Below are positions 8,284 through 15,908 of a stretch of DNA of 64,000 nucleotides, piece by piece. Origin of the DNA: Pseudaminobacter salicylatoxidans. Lineage in GTDB: Bacteria > Pseudomonadota > Alphaproteobacteria > Rhizobiales > Rhizobiaceae. The position numbers and the translations under genes are program-made. Under the pieces are notes generated by a model. The model did not search any database. It was given only the letters and a program-made list of their open reading frames with translations, and was not told where the DNA came from. Positions within the stretch are counted from its first letter, which is position 1. The number at the start of each line of letters is the position of its first letter. The stretch spans positions 124,001-188,000 of the forward strand of contig NZ_QGGG01000004.1 in assembly GCF_003148475.1 (NCBI RefSeq). Reading direction: 5' to 3'.

Positions 8284-8319
8284 GAAAAGAAAAGGCCGAC
8301 GTCCACTAGGGACGCCGGC
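8284..8319 (-). terminator. Intrinsic terminator downstream of the capsid gene
   Basis: On the minus strand a 10-bp stem (GCCGGCGTCC / GGACGTCGGC with one wobble pair, arms 8310-8319 and 8295-8304) is followed by CTTTTCTTTT. It lies between the capsid gene (stop at 8470) and the cold-shock gene start (8260). Confidence 0.65.
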
Positions 8320-8469
8320 AAGTGGTCAGGTCGGGAACCGCGGGTAGCAGCTAGGACTGCCCGGCCAGCGATGTGCGCTGCGTCATGGCTATGACCGATC
8401 GGTGGCGGCAACCATGACGCTTGCGGCGCGCGCTTAGCGCCGAGGAGTTGCCGCCTTATTCGTCGGGTA

Positions 8470-9585
8470 TCAGGGCGTGGTGGGCTCGAGGTCGCCAGCC
8501 ACGAATGCATTTGGGCGATAGACCGCAAGGGCTAGCCGCTCCTCGATACGAACCGTCGCGAGGTTGCGAATGAAATCGTCCTCGTTTTCGGTGGAGATCA
8601 GAACTTCCACATCGAGCCTGTCGAAAATCTGCGCGCCATCGCCAAAGGCACCGGTCAAGAACTCGCCGACAGGCATGGCGTTCGTCGCAACAATCGGCAG
8701 GCTCCAAACACGCGGATCGACAAGGCCGAAGGGTGCCTGATCGCTAATGTAATTTCCGCCAAGGTCTTTGGTGCCAGTGAGTTTGCGCCAATCGCGTTTA
8801 CTCAACACCACGGCGTTGACCGGAACGTCGGCGTCTTCTGCCTGGCTGATCGCCTGAAGAATTCGATCAATGGAAGTCTCGTTAGGCGAGGTGAACTGCG
8901 GGTTGAATGCAGTAGCCCGCGGCACGAGACCGTGGATGTTCTGACCAGTACCGTCACCAAAAAGGAGCTGCTGGTCTTCAACGAACTTCAGCCCATAAGT
9001 GCCACGGCGCCCGACATAGGCAGCGAGTGCGGGCACATCATCCAGCATCTGGCGGCTGATTTTGAAGGTGTGCGCGATAGTCCGCACAGGCGCACTGTCC
9101 AGGTCGAAGGTGATGTCCGATTGCGGCTTCTTATTCCCTTCGGCAACCGGTGCGGCCTTATTGTCGAAGCCGGTCTCGCGGGGATACTCAACGTTGTTCG
9201 ACGTAGTTCGGGCGGAGCCGATAACGTCGCGGACACGAAGCTCGCGCTCATAAGGTGTAATGATCCCCGGAACGCGATGCGCCGGCACGAGCGATGTGCC
9301 TGGCGAAGTGTTGCTGCCAACAGTCGATGGCGCCGAAGTGATCGCGGCGTTTTCACCCGTCATCTTCACGATGGCCTTGCCGCGGAAAGTGCTGGTGAGG
9401 TTCTGGACTTCCTTCGAATCCAGCATCGCGGCGGCCAGTGGGTTGTCATCATTCACGGCGATGTAGTCGCCAGATGGTTCGCGCGCTGCGCGCTTCTCCA
9501 GTTCGGAAAGGCGAGAGGCGAGATCGCCAGTGGTGTTGGTGAATTTGTCGCCGAGTTCGGAAATCATGGATGCGAGATTGGTCAT
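8470..9585 (-). CDS. Phage major capsid protein, HK97 fold
   Basis: About 371 residues with typical HK97 gp5 family blocks: an N-terminal coiled helix (ISELGDKFTNTTGDLASRL), then RVPGIITPYERELRVRDVI, YPRETGFDNKAAPVAEGNKK and FKISRQMLDDVPALAAYVG (near 180-200), the conserved 'Ap..aE...kp' and 'i..s.qllaD' pattern, and GDGTGQNIHGLVPRA. The delta-domain before the capsid core is only about 60 residues, and no protease gene is seen beside it. I choose ATG at 9585 (AAGGAA lies nine bases upstream) over the TTG at 9591. Confidence 0.88.
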   Translation of the reverse strand: MTNLASMISELGDKFTNTTGDLASRLSELEKRAAREPSGDYIAVNDDNPLAAAMLDSKEVQNLTSTFRGKAIVKMTGENAAITSAPSTVGSNTSPGTSLVPAHRVPGIITPYERELRVRDVIGSARTTSNNVEYPRETGFDNKAAPVAEGNKKPQSDITFDLDSAPVRTIAHTFKISRQMLDDVPALAAYVGRRGTYGLKFVEDQQLLFGDGTGQNIHGLVPRATAFNPQFTSPNETSIDRILQAISQAEDADVPVNAVVLSKRDWRKLTGTKDLGGNYISDQAPFGLVDPRVWSLPIVATNAMPVGEFLTGAFGDGAQIFDRLDVEVLISTENEDDFIRNLATVRIEERLALAVYRPNAFVAGDLEPTTP

Positions 9586-9587
9586 TC

Positions 9588-9896
9588 TCAATATTCCTTA
9601 AAAAGTCCGGGGTTTTCCGCACGCACGCGAGCGCGGCGTACATTGTCGTCGGCCAGTTCTTCGGCCAGCACGCGCTCGACAGCCGCAACCGCAGACTGGA
9701 ACTCTGGCGATGACGTCGCGAGTTTTTGGTCGAGGCGGCGGCGTTCGTCGGCATTCGCGTAGTGTCGGTCCCAAACGTGCAGACGGGCATCAGATCCGTG
9801 CTGGAGAACCGCAGCCAACTCGCCGTCGGCGATGGTGCCGTTATGTTCCACTGCGGCACGCGCTGCGGCGTCGATCAATTCAGAAATGTCATTCAA
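9588..9896 (-). CDS. Hypothetical phage protein upstream of capsid
   Basis: A 102-residue, strongly helical, charged protein (MNDISELIDAAARAAVEHNG; then DRHYANADERRRLDQKLA). It ends three bases before the capsid start and follows the DNA-binding-like gene at once, so it belongs to the capsid operon. Scaffold, decoration or connector roles are possible from position only; no family recognised. Confidence 0.6.
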   Translation of the reverse strand: MNDISELIDAAARAAVEHNGTIADGELAAVLQHGSDARLHVWDRHYANADERRRLDQKLATSSPEFQSAVAAVERVLAEELADDNVRRARVRAENPGLFKEY

Positions 9897-9898
9897 GG

Positions 9899-10408
9899 TT
9901 AGATCCTAAGTTTCGAGATAGCCGCCATGGCATCCGCATCTTCAGGGGTTGCGCCCTGCGCCTCAGCGGCAATGGCTGCCAGGGTTGTGCCGGGGACGAT
10001 GCGCGCCGTGGTGGCCGCGTCGCTGGCGTCAGCGCCGAAAACCATGTGCTGGCCGTCGACGATGAGTGAGACGCCCGGTGGGTGTTGCCGTGCGATGAGA
10101 TGCTGGATTGAGCGCGACGGCCCATACACCAAGTTTGTGAGAGCGCGATCCAGGCGCTGGCCCGCATCATTGGTGAGTGAGCCGAACGTCTCGGCAGTGC
10201 TGGTCGCGGTGCCGATGCCAGCCTCGCCGATCACGGCAAGGAACAGCGAAACAAATTCAGGTTCGCCTATCTCCGTGGGAAACCGCCGAGAGCCCTCGAC
10301 GCGGGAGACGTGGCCCGAATCCTGCAGGCGTGACGCGATATGTTTGACACGACTGGGCCGAACATCCAGTCGGCGCGCAAGCATGCCAACGGCATGAAAC
10401 AGCCGCAT
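9899..10408 (-). CDS. Winged-helix-like phage protein, function unknown
   Basis: 169 residues starting MRLFHAVGMLARRLDVRPSR. Residues 10-45 (LARRLDVRPSRVKHIASRLQ, DSGHVSRVEGSRRF) look like a winged helix; the rest is an alanine-rich domain with many small residues. AAGGAG seven bases before the ATG at 10408 fixes the start; the frame extends to 10519 but that stretch is a terminator hairpin. It is the first gene of the capsid operon, the place where a small terminase often sits, but I do not see a terminase signature. Confidence 0.55.
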   Translation of the reverse strand: MRLFHAVGMLARRLDVRPSRVKHIASRLQDSGHVSRVEGSRRFPTEIGEPEFVSLFLAVIGEAGIGTATSTAETFGSLTNDAGQRLDRALTNLVYGPSRSIQHLIARQHPPGVSLIVDGQHMVFGADASDAATTARIVPGTTLAAIAAEAQGATPEDADAMAAISKLRI

Positions 10409-10451
10409 AGCGAACTCCTTTCTTTGAGAGTTGGAAATTGAAGGGTTAAAA

Positions 10452-10502
10452 AACGCGTGACCCCACGCTGCTGCGGAGAGGAGAACGCACAGCGTGGGGT
10501 CA
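10452..10502 (-). terminator. Long-stem terminator, minus strand
   Basis: Perfect 13-bp arms (TGACCCCACGCTG at 10458-10470, CAGCGTGGGGTCA at 10490-10502), followed on the minus strand by CGCG and six T. It is the second of two leftward terminators in the 313-bp gap 10409-10721 and would isolate the capsid operon from upstream transcription. The region between the two hairpins (10503-10660) shows no convincing gene; it could hold the capsid operon promoter or a short RNA. Confidence 0.65.
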
Positions 10503-10660
10503 GGATCAACCGGCGACACCAGGGGCGCCGGGATGAATTACCCCAGGGTCATATCCAGCTAGGGGACAGAGGACTTCCTGGGGTTCATAAAGTGGGCCGG
10601 TGCTGTGAGGGGCAGCGACCGGCTCCGCAGCTGAACAGAGCGGAACTGCTGCGCGAAATA

Positions 10661-10683
10661 GAAAAGGGCAGCCGAAGCTGCCC
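10661..10683 (-). terminator. Intrinsic terminator with UUCG tetraloop
   Basis: On the minus strand GGGCAGC, TTCG loop, GCTGCCC, then TTTTC; 39 bp after the stop of the gene at 10722-11813. The UUCG loop makes a very stable hairpin. Confidence 0.8.
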
Positions 10684-10721
10684 TGCCCACCCTTACAGAT
10701 TTGGAACTGAATTACTCCAAA

Positions 10722-11813
10722 TCAGGCGATTTTTCTTCGTTCAATCAAATAGTTATCGTTTGCAGGCTTGTATTTTTTCGCCCCAAGGAAACCGTCCAAG
10801 ATGACGAGCCCACGATAAACAAGGCCTTTTCCGACTGATGGCGCCGCCGAACCGGTAAAGCCTTCGTCCTCGCCAATCCGCTGCATCGTCCTACCACCAA
10901 GTACGGCATCTTCCAGCGGATCCCGCAATCCGCCAAGCGCCGTCCTGATCTTGGCCAGCACTGGTTTCTTGTCGATATAATCGGCCAGCGTGTCCACGGT
11001 GAGTTTGGTATGAAGGCTGCGCGTGCGCCCGATGATCGGGTCGCCATCGTTTGCCGCCACGGCAGCCAAAATGCGCCGTGCCGGGAGATTGTAAGCCCCC
11101 TTGCTCCGCTTGATCTCGCTCCGGTACTCAATCTCACCGCCTGGAACGACACCATCCTTGAAGCCCTCAGCCGCGGCCGCGTCGACTTCTTTCACGCCAT
11201 CCCGGAGAACACTTCGACGCTCGACCTCCATGCCATTGGCAGCATCGTAGGACTGCCCCTTCAACGGTTCGGATTCACAGAGTGCCACCAACTGACGATA
11301 GGCCAGAGCTGCCACAATAAAATCGTCGCGCCGGTCGCGCCGTAGAACAGCCAAGAGCGGGAAGTCCTCATTCTCGCTCGGTCTGCAATCTGGATCGCCG
11401 ATCGATTGGCGCTTGTTGATGCGCCTTGTCTGCTTCGCCATTGCCTTTCGCTCCTCTCTTGCTTTCAGTGCCGCGCGCTGGCGTCCTGCCGCTCGTTCTG
11501 CCGGTGTGCGGATGATTTTGAATGCCGGCTCATCTGTCATGACCAGTGGAACCAGATAGCCTTCTGCGTCCCGCATAAGCGCTCCGTCGGTGTGACGCTG
11601 GAACCTTGTCGTGGTGCGATACGGGTGGTCGCCCTTCAAGCGGGAACAATGCTCCTGCACTTCCATTCCGGACAATTGTCTGGGTTGCTGGACTTGTGGT
11701 TTGCGGCCACTAATGATGCTAAGGACGATCGCGCTTACCTCATTCACGAAGCAATGCGGAGCCACCTCGATCATCAGGCGCCCGTCCGCCGAAGCGTAAG
11801 AAGCTGCTTTCAT
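10722..11813 (-). CDS. Hypothetical phage-element protein
   Basis: 363 residues, basic overall. Residues 115-150 form an extremely charged arginine/lysine segment (AKQTRRINKRQSIGDPDCRP region), typical of nucleic-acid contact; the C-terminal half contains LPARRILAAVAANDGDPIIG and a GGLRDPLEDAVLGGRTMQRI stretch. No domain recognised. GGGAGAGGAA lies upstream of the ATG. It lies between the helicase/repeat array and a UUCG terminator, so a replication or packaging role is possible but unproven. Confidence 0.6.
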   Translation of the reverse strand: MKAASYASADGRLMIEVAPHCFVNEVSAIVLSIISGRKPQVQQPRQLSGMEVQEHCSRLKGDHPYRTTTRFQRHTDGALMRDAEGYLVPLVMTDEPAFKIIRTPAERAAGRQRAALKAREERKAMAKQTRRINKRQSIGDPDCRPSENEDFPLLAVLRRDRRDDFIVAALAYRQLVALCESEPLKGQSYDAANGMEVERRSVLRDGVKEVDAAAAEGFKDGVVPGGEIEYRSEIKRSKGAYNLPARRILAAVAANDGDPIIGRTRSLHTKLTVDTLADYIDKKPVLAKIRTALGGLRDPLEDAVLGGRTMQRIGEDEGFTGSAAPSVGKGLVYRGLVILDGFLGAKKYKPANDNYLIERRKIA

Positions 11814-11913
11814 TGTTGCTCTGTTCCTCTCCCGTGGTGTTCACCGGGTTGGTAGACCGGCTGTATGGCTCGTTTCCCTCCGAGCTGGCTCAAGCTGCTT
11901 CGTCGTTGCTGGT

Positions 11914-12021
11914 GGTGGAATTCCACCCCGGTTCCAGCCGGGGGTGGGTGTTCCACCCCACCGGGGGGTTATAGGGGGGTGGAAGAACAGGGGGGTGGAA
12001 TGGGGTGGAACAGGGGTGGAA
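11914..12021. repeat. Iteron-like array of GGGGTGGAA units
   Basis: The motif GGGGTGGAA occurs in direct copies ending at 11984, 12000, 12010 and 12021, and inverted as TTCCACCCC at 11921-11929 and 11951-11959; 11914-11927 is a perfect 14-bp palindrome. The two closest direct gaps (10 and 11 bp) equal one helical turn. The array lies between the helicase stop and the next gene, in a 223-bp gap with no gene. Iterons beside a RepA-type helicase suggest a replication origin; this is inference. Confidence 0.5.
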
Positions 12022-12036
12022 GGGATGCTGGAACAT

Positions 12037-13605
12037 CTATGCCGCCTCCTGTTCCGACTCTCTATCAGGCCCGAAATCTTCCGCTGTAACGATCAGCCTT
12101 TGCCGCTGTTTGGAGCGCGGGCCGTCGAGCACTACCTTGATAAGCCCACCGGCAAGAAGCCGATGCATCGCGCCCTCCAGCGCCTTCTTGTCCTGGCCGT
12201 CCGTATCCGGGCGCATCGCCATTATCGACGGGGCATAGTTCACGCCCTTTGTGGGGGCGACGCGCTGTCCTGTCCTGTTGATGGCGGAAAGCAGTTCGCG
12301 GAACTTCTCGTCGGCCCTCCTGTTCAGGAGGCCAGCCGCTGCGGTCGGCTTGCCGTCATCCAAGACGAAAGCGCCGTCCTGCCAGCGCAGCTTTAGCTCG
12401 TCGCCCTTGCGGCCATAGTTCGACTTCATCCCTTTGAGCAGCCGCGCGTCTTCGTCGTCCTTGTCGGCGGTAAGGTAGAGCCGGCTGCGAACAGAGTTGT
12501 TCCACGCCGTCGAGCCGGACAGTCCTGTGCCGGTCTGCATCCCGGCAACAGACGGATGCGAAAGCAGCAGCACCGCCACATCCAATTTCAGCGCGATGCC
12601 GCGCAACATGGAAACGAATTGTCGAACCTGGCTTCGATTGATTTCGTCCCCGCCAAAAAGGTCGGCACTGGTATCCAGTACGACCATAGACGGCTGGAAG
12701 GTGACGATCTGGTCAATCAAGGCCTCCATAACCTTCGTAGGGTGGACGGCCTTGCTGCGTGGATCAGCACGCACAAGCTCGACGTCACGGCCCGCGGCTG
12801 GGATCACCCGCATCATGTTCCGCAAACCGGCCATGCCAGTACCATGCGCGTGGCAGATGTCGGAGAGGCGGCGGTGCAACTCGTCTAGTTCTTCTTCTGC
12901 GGCCAGTACTAATGTGCGGCCATGCGCCGGATTCAGGCCGAGCGTACCGATCCCAAGAGCGCCAGCCACGGCGAACTGAAGCGCCAGCAGCGACTTGCCG
13001 GTACCACCGTCGCCGGACAGAAGCGTCACGTTCCGCGCCGGGATCATTCCTTCCACGTACCACTGGCGCGGCGGGACAGGCTTGTCGGCCAAATCGGCAG
13101 GGTCCACGACTTCTAATACGGCACCGGCGGGAGGCGTGTTATCGTTCGCGGCCTCGCGCTCGCGAGCGAACTTTTCGGTCAGCTTGGCCAGAGATTCCTG
13201 CAGCTTGCTGGCCACGGAAACCGGCGGCTCGGCACCGATGTCACGCGCGATGATCTGCTCGGCAACTGGGCGGTCTTCTTCCCGTCCGTGAATCTGGATC
13301 AATTCCGGTGTGTCGCCGTTCAGTCGAATGACGAACGAGGAATCAGTCCAGCAACCGTCGACATGGTCAACCAGGACCGCAGCACGGCTAGCCACACGCT
13401 CATCTTCCGGCCACTCATCGGCAGGGAGAGCCTCGACATTGGCAGGGTCCGCTTTTGCCCAATCTGGCTCGCCATCAGCCATAGTCGGCACAAGCACCAC
13501 GTCTACGGCGCAATGATCGTGGTCGCGCAGTCGGTCGTAGATACCGAAGACCAAGGACTCGCGGCTGTCTGGGGCCGGTGTTGCTCTAGGCTGCGCGCTG
13601 GTCAT
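12037..13605 (-). CDS. RepA-type AAA/RecA-fold ATPase (DnaB-like replicative helicase)
   Basis: About 522 residues. The middle carries a RecA-type NTPase: Walker A SGDGGTGKSLLALQ (near residue 200), a VLAAEEELDEL strand, and Walker B VVLDTSADLFGGDE (near 315), then VAVLLLSHPSVAG and SGSTAWNNSVRSRLYL, the pattern of RSF1010 RepA-like hexameric helicases (AAA_25). The N-terminal 140 residues resemble domains found before such helicases in phage proteins. I choose the ATG at 13605; a TTG at 13623 would add six residues. It overlaps the gene at 13586 by 20 bases. Confidence 0.82.
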   Translation of the reverse strand: MTSAQPRATPAPDSRESLVFGIYDRLRDHDHCAVDVVLVPTMADGEPDWAKADPANVEALPADEWPEDERVASRAAVLVDHVDGCWTDSSFVIRLNGDTPELIQIHGREEDRPVAEQIIARDIGAEPPVSVASKLQESLAKLTEKFAREREAANDNTPPAGAVLEVVDPADLADKPVPPRQWYVEGMIPARNVTLLSGDGGTGKSLLALQFAVAGALGIGTLGLNPAHGRTLVLAAEEELDELHRRLSDICHAHGTGMAGLRNMMRVIPAAGRDVELVRADPRSKAVHPTKVMEALIDQIVTFQPSMVVLDTSADLFGGDEINRSQVRQFVSMLRGIALKLDVAVLLLSHPSVAGMQTGTGLSGSTAWNNSVRSRLYLTADKDDEDARLLKGMKSNYGRKGDELKLRWQDGAFVLDDGKPTAAAGLLNRRADEKFRELLSAINRTGQRVAPTKGVNYAPSIMAMRPDTDGQDKKALEGAMHRLLAGGLIKVVLDGPRSKQRQRLIVTAEDFGPDRESEQEAA

Positions 13606-13828
13606 TCTGGTGCATCTCTCCAAGTGCAGCCTCTACCAAGGCAGTGGCAGTTTCGCGGGTGAAGGTGGCGACGGCGCCACCGAACGCGGAAGGCGCGAAA
13701 ACGCGATAGCCATTGGCCGTCTGCTTCAGCGCGAGATTGAAAAGGCGCATGCCGTCCATCTGGACGTCGAAGCGCGCAACAGTATTCCCCCGACCGGAAG
13801 GCTCCGGCCGGACGTTGAGAACTTGCAA
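13586..13828 (-). CDS. Hypothetical small beta-rich protein before the helicase
   Basis: 80 residues, MQVLNVRPEPSGRGNTVARF onward, with alternating strands, then a helix TATALVEAALGEMH. The opening 'vlnVRp...g.g...a.fdV' loosely recalls SpoVG-like nucleic-acid-binding proteins, but the match is too weak to name it. Overlaps the helicase start, so the two are co-translated. Confidence 0.5.
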   Translation of the reverse strand: MQVLNVRPEPSGRGNTVARFDVQMDGMRLFNLALKQTANGYRVFAPSAFGGAVATFTRETATALVEAALGEMHQNDQRAA

Positions 13829-13951
13829 GGGTCTACCTCTCCGTTCGTATGGGGTTGGTTTCCCGCCGTGACCGCAGGCGGGAACGTTTTATCCGGCTAG
13901 CCTGATAAGCACCTTCTCCGGGATCCGGCTGGGGAACTGTCTCTATCTCGC

Positions 13952-14155
13952 TCACGCCGCTGCCCTCGCCTCCTGCTCGGCCAGCCACTTCGTCAGAGAC
14001 GATCGACGAGCGGACACGGTGCCGCCAAGTTTGAACGATGGAATAAGCCCGTCATAGACGAGCCGATAAGTCTGGCGTCGCGAGATACCAAGGAACTTTG
14101 CGATTGTGTCGGCGCCCATAAGCAGATCGCCGGAATTGTCATTGTCTGATTGCAT
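13952..14155 (-). CDS. Excisionase/AlpA-like helix-turn-helix protein
   Basis: 67 residues: LLMGADTIAKFLGISRRQTY (11-30), RLVYDGLIPSFKLGG (31-45) and SSLTKWLAEQEA, the full helix_17/Xis pattern in which a MerR-like helix pair is followed by a wing and a short C-terminal helix. Located head-to-head with the integrase, as excisionases and directionality factors commonly are. The ATG is at 14155. Likely controls excision or early leftward transcription. Confidence 0.8.
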   Translation of the reverse strand: MQSDNDNSGDLLMGADTIAKFLGISRRQTYRLVYDGLIPSFKLGGTVSARRSSLTKWLAEQEARAAA

Positions 14156-14462
14156 GTGGCACTCCTCTGGCGCCGGACAGAGTCCGACCGCAGTTCGAAT
14201 AGGTTGATTTTCGAATGAGAAGCCGGCCGTGCCGGGTTGGGGTTGATTGACGCCGAAGCGCCGGTTCTTTCTCGGGAACCTTCCGGCGGGGTAACCCGCA
14301 GCTACAGCCAGGCACCACCCCGGCAGAATCGCGACCCACCACTAAGTCGCGAAGTTCATCTGTGTTTGACTCGGTTTTGTTTGCAAGCGTTTTCTTTCAT
14401 TACCTGCGTTTGCCAGTTTTTATGCGCCATGCTAGCCATGATCCACGCAATCTGGAGGTCGC
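14156..14462. promoter_or_regulatory. Divergent promoter region between xis-like gene and integrase
   Basis: A 307-bp gap between two divergent genes. No open frame there looks real. An AT-richer stretch (14360-14425) with TTTGACTCGG and TTTTGTTTGCAAGCG precedes the integrase, whose ATG at 14463 follows CTGGAGG. Promoters for both genes, and probably integrase arm sites, must lie here; I cannot place exact boxes. Confidence 0.4.
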
Positions 14463-15680
14463 ATGGCTACCGTCATCAAACGCAAGTGGAAGACGTCAAA
14501 GGGCGAAACACGTGAGGCGTGGGTGCTGGCTTACACGGATGCTGGCGGCAATCGGCATAAGGAGCAATTCACCAAGAAGCGCGAAGCGGATGCCAGGCGT
14601 GTCGAGGTCGAGGGCCAGGTCAGCAAGGGGACTTTTCGGGCCGACGCCGCCAATACAACGGTCGACGACGCGGTCGGCGATTACGTCAAGTATCTCGAGG
14701 GTCGCAACAAGCGCGGTGAAAAGGTCACGCAGCTCTACCTGAAGACCACCAAGGCTCACCTTCGGAACTACGTATCGCCCAACGAAGACCAGAACGTCGA
14801 GTTTGACGGCGGAATCGGTGCGACCAAGTTATCGCAACTGACGGCCCGCGGCGTTGGCGATTTCCGTGACAGCCTGCGCGATGCCGGCGTGAGCGTACCG
14901 ACAACCCGCCAGATCCTCGGGAGTCTTTCACGAACCCTCGGCTACGCCGTCAGCAGCGATAAGGTTGCTGTCAACGTGGCGGCCGGCGTTCGTGTCATCG
15001 GCAAGCGAGACGATGGTCCTAAGAAGATCGTTCCGCCGACCAAGGAGGCGATGGCTGCCATTCTGAGATACGCCGATCAGGACTTCCGCATCAAAATCAT
15101 GTTCGCAGCGGCGAGCGGCCTCCGGGCATCCGAACTGCACGCCATGCCATGGGGCAACCTTGATCTGGAATCGGGGAGCGTAAAAGTCGATCGGCGCGTC
15201 GATGCATTCGGCAATCTTGACGTGACGAAATCGGACGCTGGCATGCGCAGCGTGCCACTTGGTGCCGCGGTCATTACGGCGTTGAAGGAATGGCGCACAC
15301 GGTCAAAGCACACGAAAGACGACGATCTCGTCTTCCCGAACAATACGGGTGCCTTTACGAACCACGACAACATGATGAAGCGCAAATATAAGCCACTCCT
15401 GAAATTGGCCGCCAAGAAGGAGGCCGAAGCGAAGCGCAAGTTTTCGTCAGTTGGTTGGCACGCCCTTCGCCACTTCGCCATCTCAACGTGGATCGAAGCC
15501 GGACTCACGCCGAAGACGGTCCAGACGTTCGCTGGCCACTCCACCCTGGCCATCACGATGGACCGTTATGGACACCTGTTTCCCAGCGACGACCACAAAG
15601 CTACGATGGACAAAATCGCCGCGTCCATTTTCAGAGATGGCGCACAAATGGCGCATGACACGCCAAAAGCCGCAGAATAG
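14463..15680 (+). CDS. int: Tyrosine recombinase integrase
   Basis: 405 residues. The N-terminal 60 residues form an arm-binding domain, a SAM-like core-binding domain follows (about 65-165), and the C-terminal catalytic domain holds ASGLRASELHAMPW (catalytic Arg), WHALRHFAISTWIEAG (His-x-x-Arg box), and AGHSTLAITMDRYGHLF (His and nucleophile Tyr). All four key residues are present, so the enzyme looks intact. The gene points at the tRNA 3' half 18 bp after its stop, the usual arrangement for integration into tRNA genes. Confidence 0.92.
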   Translation: MATVIKRKWKTSKGETREAWVLAYTDAGGNRHKEQFTKKREADARRVEVEGQVSKGTFRADAANTTVDDAVGDYVKYLEGRNKRGEKVTQLYLKTTKAHLRNYVSPNEDQNVEFDGGIGATKLSQLTARGVGDFRDSLRDAGVSVPTTRQILGSLSRTLGYAVSSDKVAVNVAAGVRVIGKRDDGPKKIVPPTKEAMAAILRYADQDFRIKIMFAAASGLRASELHAMPWGNLDLESGSVKVDRRVDAFGNLDVTKSDAGMRSVPLGAAVITALKEWRTRSKHTKDDDLVFPNNTGAFTNHDNMMKRKYKPLLKLAAKKEAEAKRKFSSVGWHALRHFAISTWIEAGLTPKTVQTFAGHSTLAITMDRYGHLFPSDDHKATMDKIAASIFRDGAQMAHDTPKAAE

Positions 15681-15697
15681 ATGGGTTTTTCTGCGCA

Positions 15698-15742
15698 TTC
15701 ATAATCTGTAGGTCACAGGTTCGATTCCTGTCGGGATCACCA
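15698..15742 (+). other. Attachment site: 3' half of a CAU-anticodon tRNA
   Basis: The sequence reads as a tRNA from the anticodon loop on: loop TTCATAA (anticodon CAT), variable AGGTC, T arm ACAGG-TTCGATT-CCTGT, acceptor CGGGATC, discriminator A and CCA at 15740-15742. The 5' side (integrase end) does not pair with it, so only the 3' half is present. This is the classic trace of an element integrated at a tRNA 3' end; the intact tRNA (Met or Ile2 type) should lie at the other end, outside the window. Confidence 0.75.
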
Positions 15743-15908
15743 TAAAGATCGTCAATTTAAATATTCGCCCGCTTCGATTTCATGTTGCGCGGCAACCGGT
15801 CTCACTGATTTCCAAGGAGCCCCGACTGCACGAGGCGAACCCACGCAACATGGTTGACGCCTTGCCCTGCCTGCGCGAAGCTGCATCCGGCTTTGGGGGC
15901 TTGCAGGG

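Larger units (their letters stand above)
1..15742. mobile_element. Prophage-like integrated element (right part; left end outside window)
   Basis: The region holds a phage-type set: integrase, excisionase-like protein, RepA-type helicase, major capsid, gp10-like and tail-chaperone-like proteins, tape measure and an XRE repressor. Its right boundary is set by a tRNA 3' half just after the integrase (15698-15742), followed by ordinary chromosomal genes. Most phage genes read leftward (minus strand) from about 14.1 kb; the early-type genes at 458-2325 read rightward. Terminase, portal, prohead protease and tail-tip genes are not seen, so they lie left of base 1 or are absent. Being one element is an inference from gene content and the boundary. 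Confidence 0.85.

Noticed and set aside
10409-10519. N-terminal extension of the winged-helix-like gene at 9899
   Set aside because: The extension is encoded by the terminator stem and a good ribosome site exists at 10408.
11914-12021. CRISPR array
   Set aside because: Repeat units are 9 bp with 1-7 bp gaps and both orientations, and no cas genes; iteron-like instead.
1-15742. Gene transfer agent cluster
   Set aside because: Integrase, excisionase, repressor and helicase genes and the tRNA attachment site show an integrated phage-like element; GTA clusters lack these.
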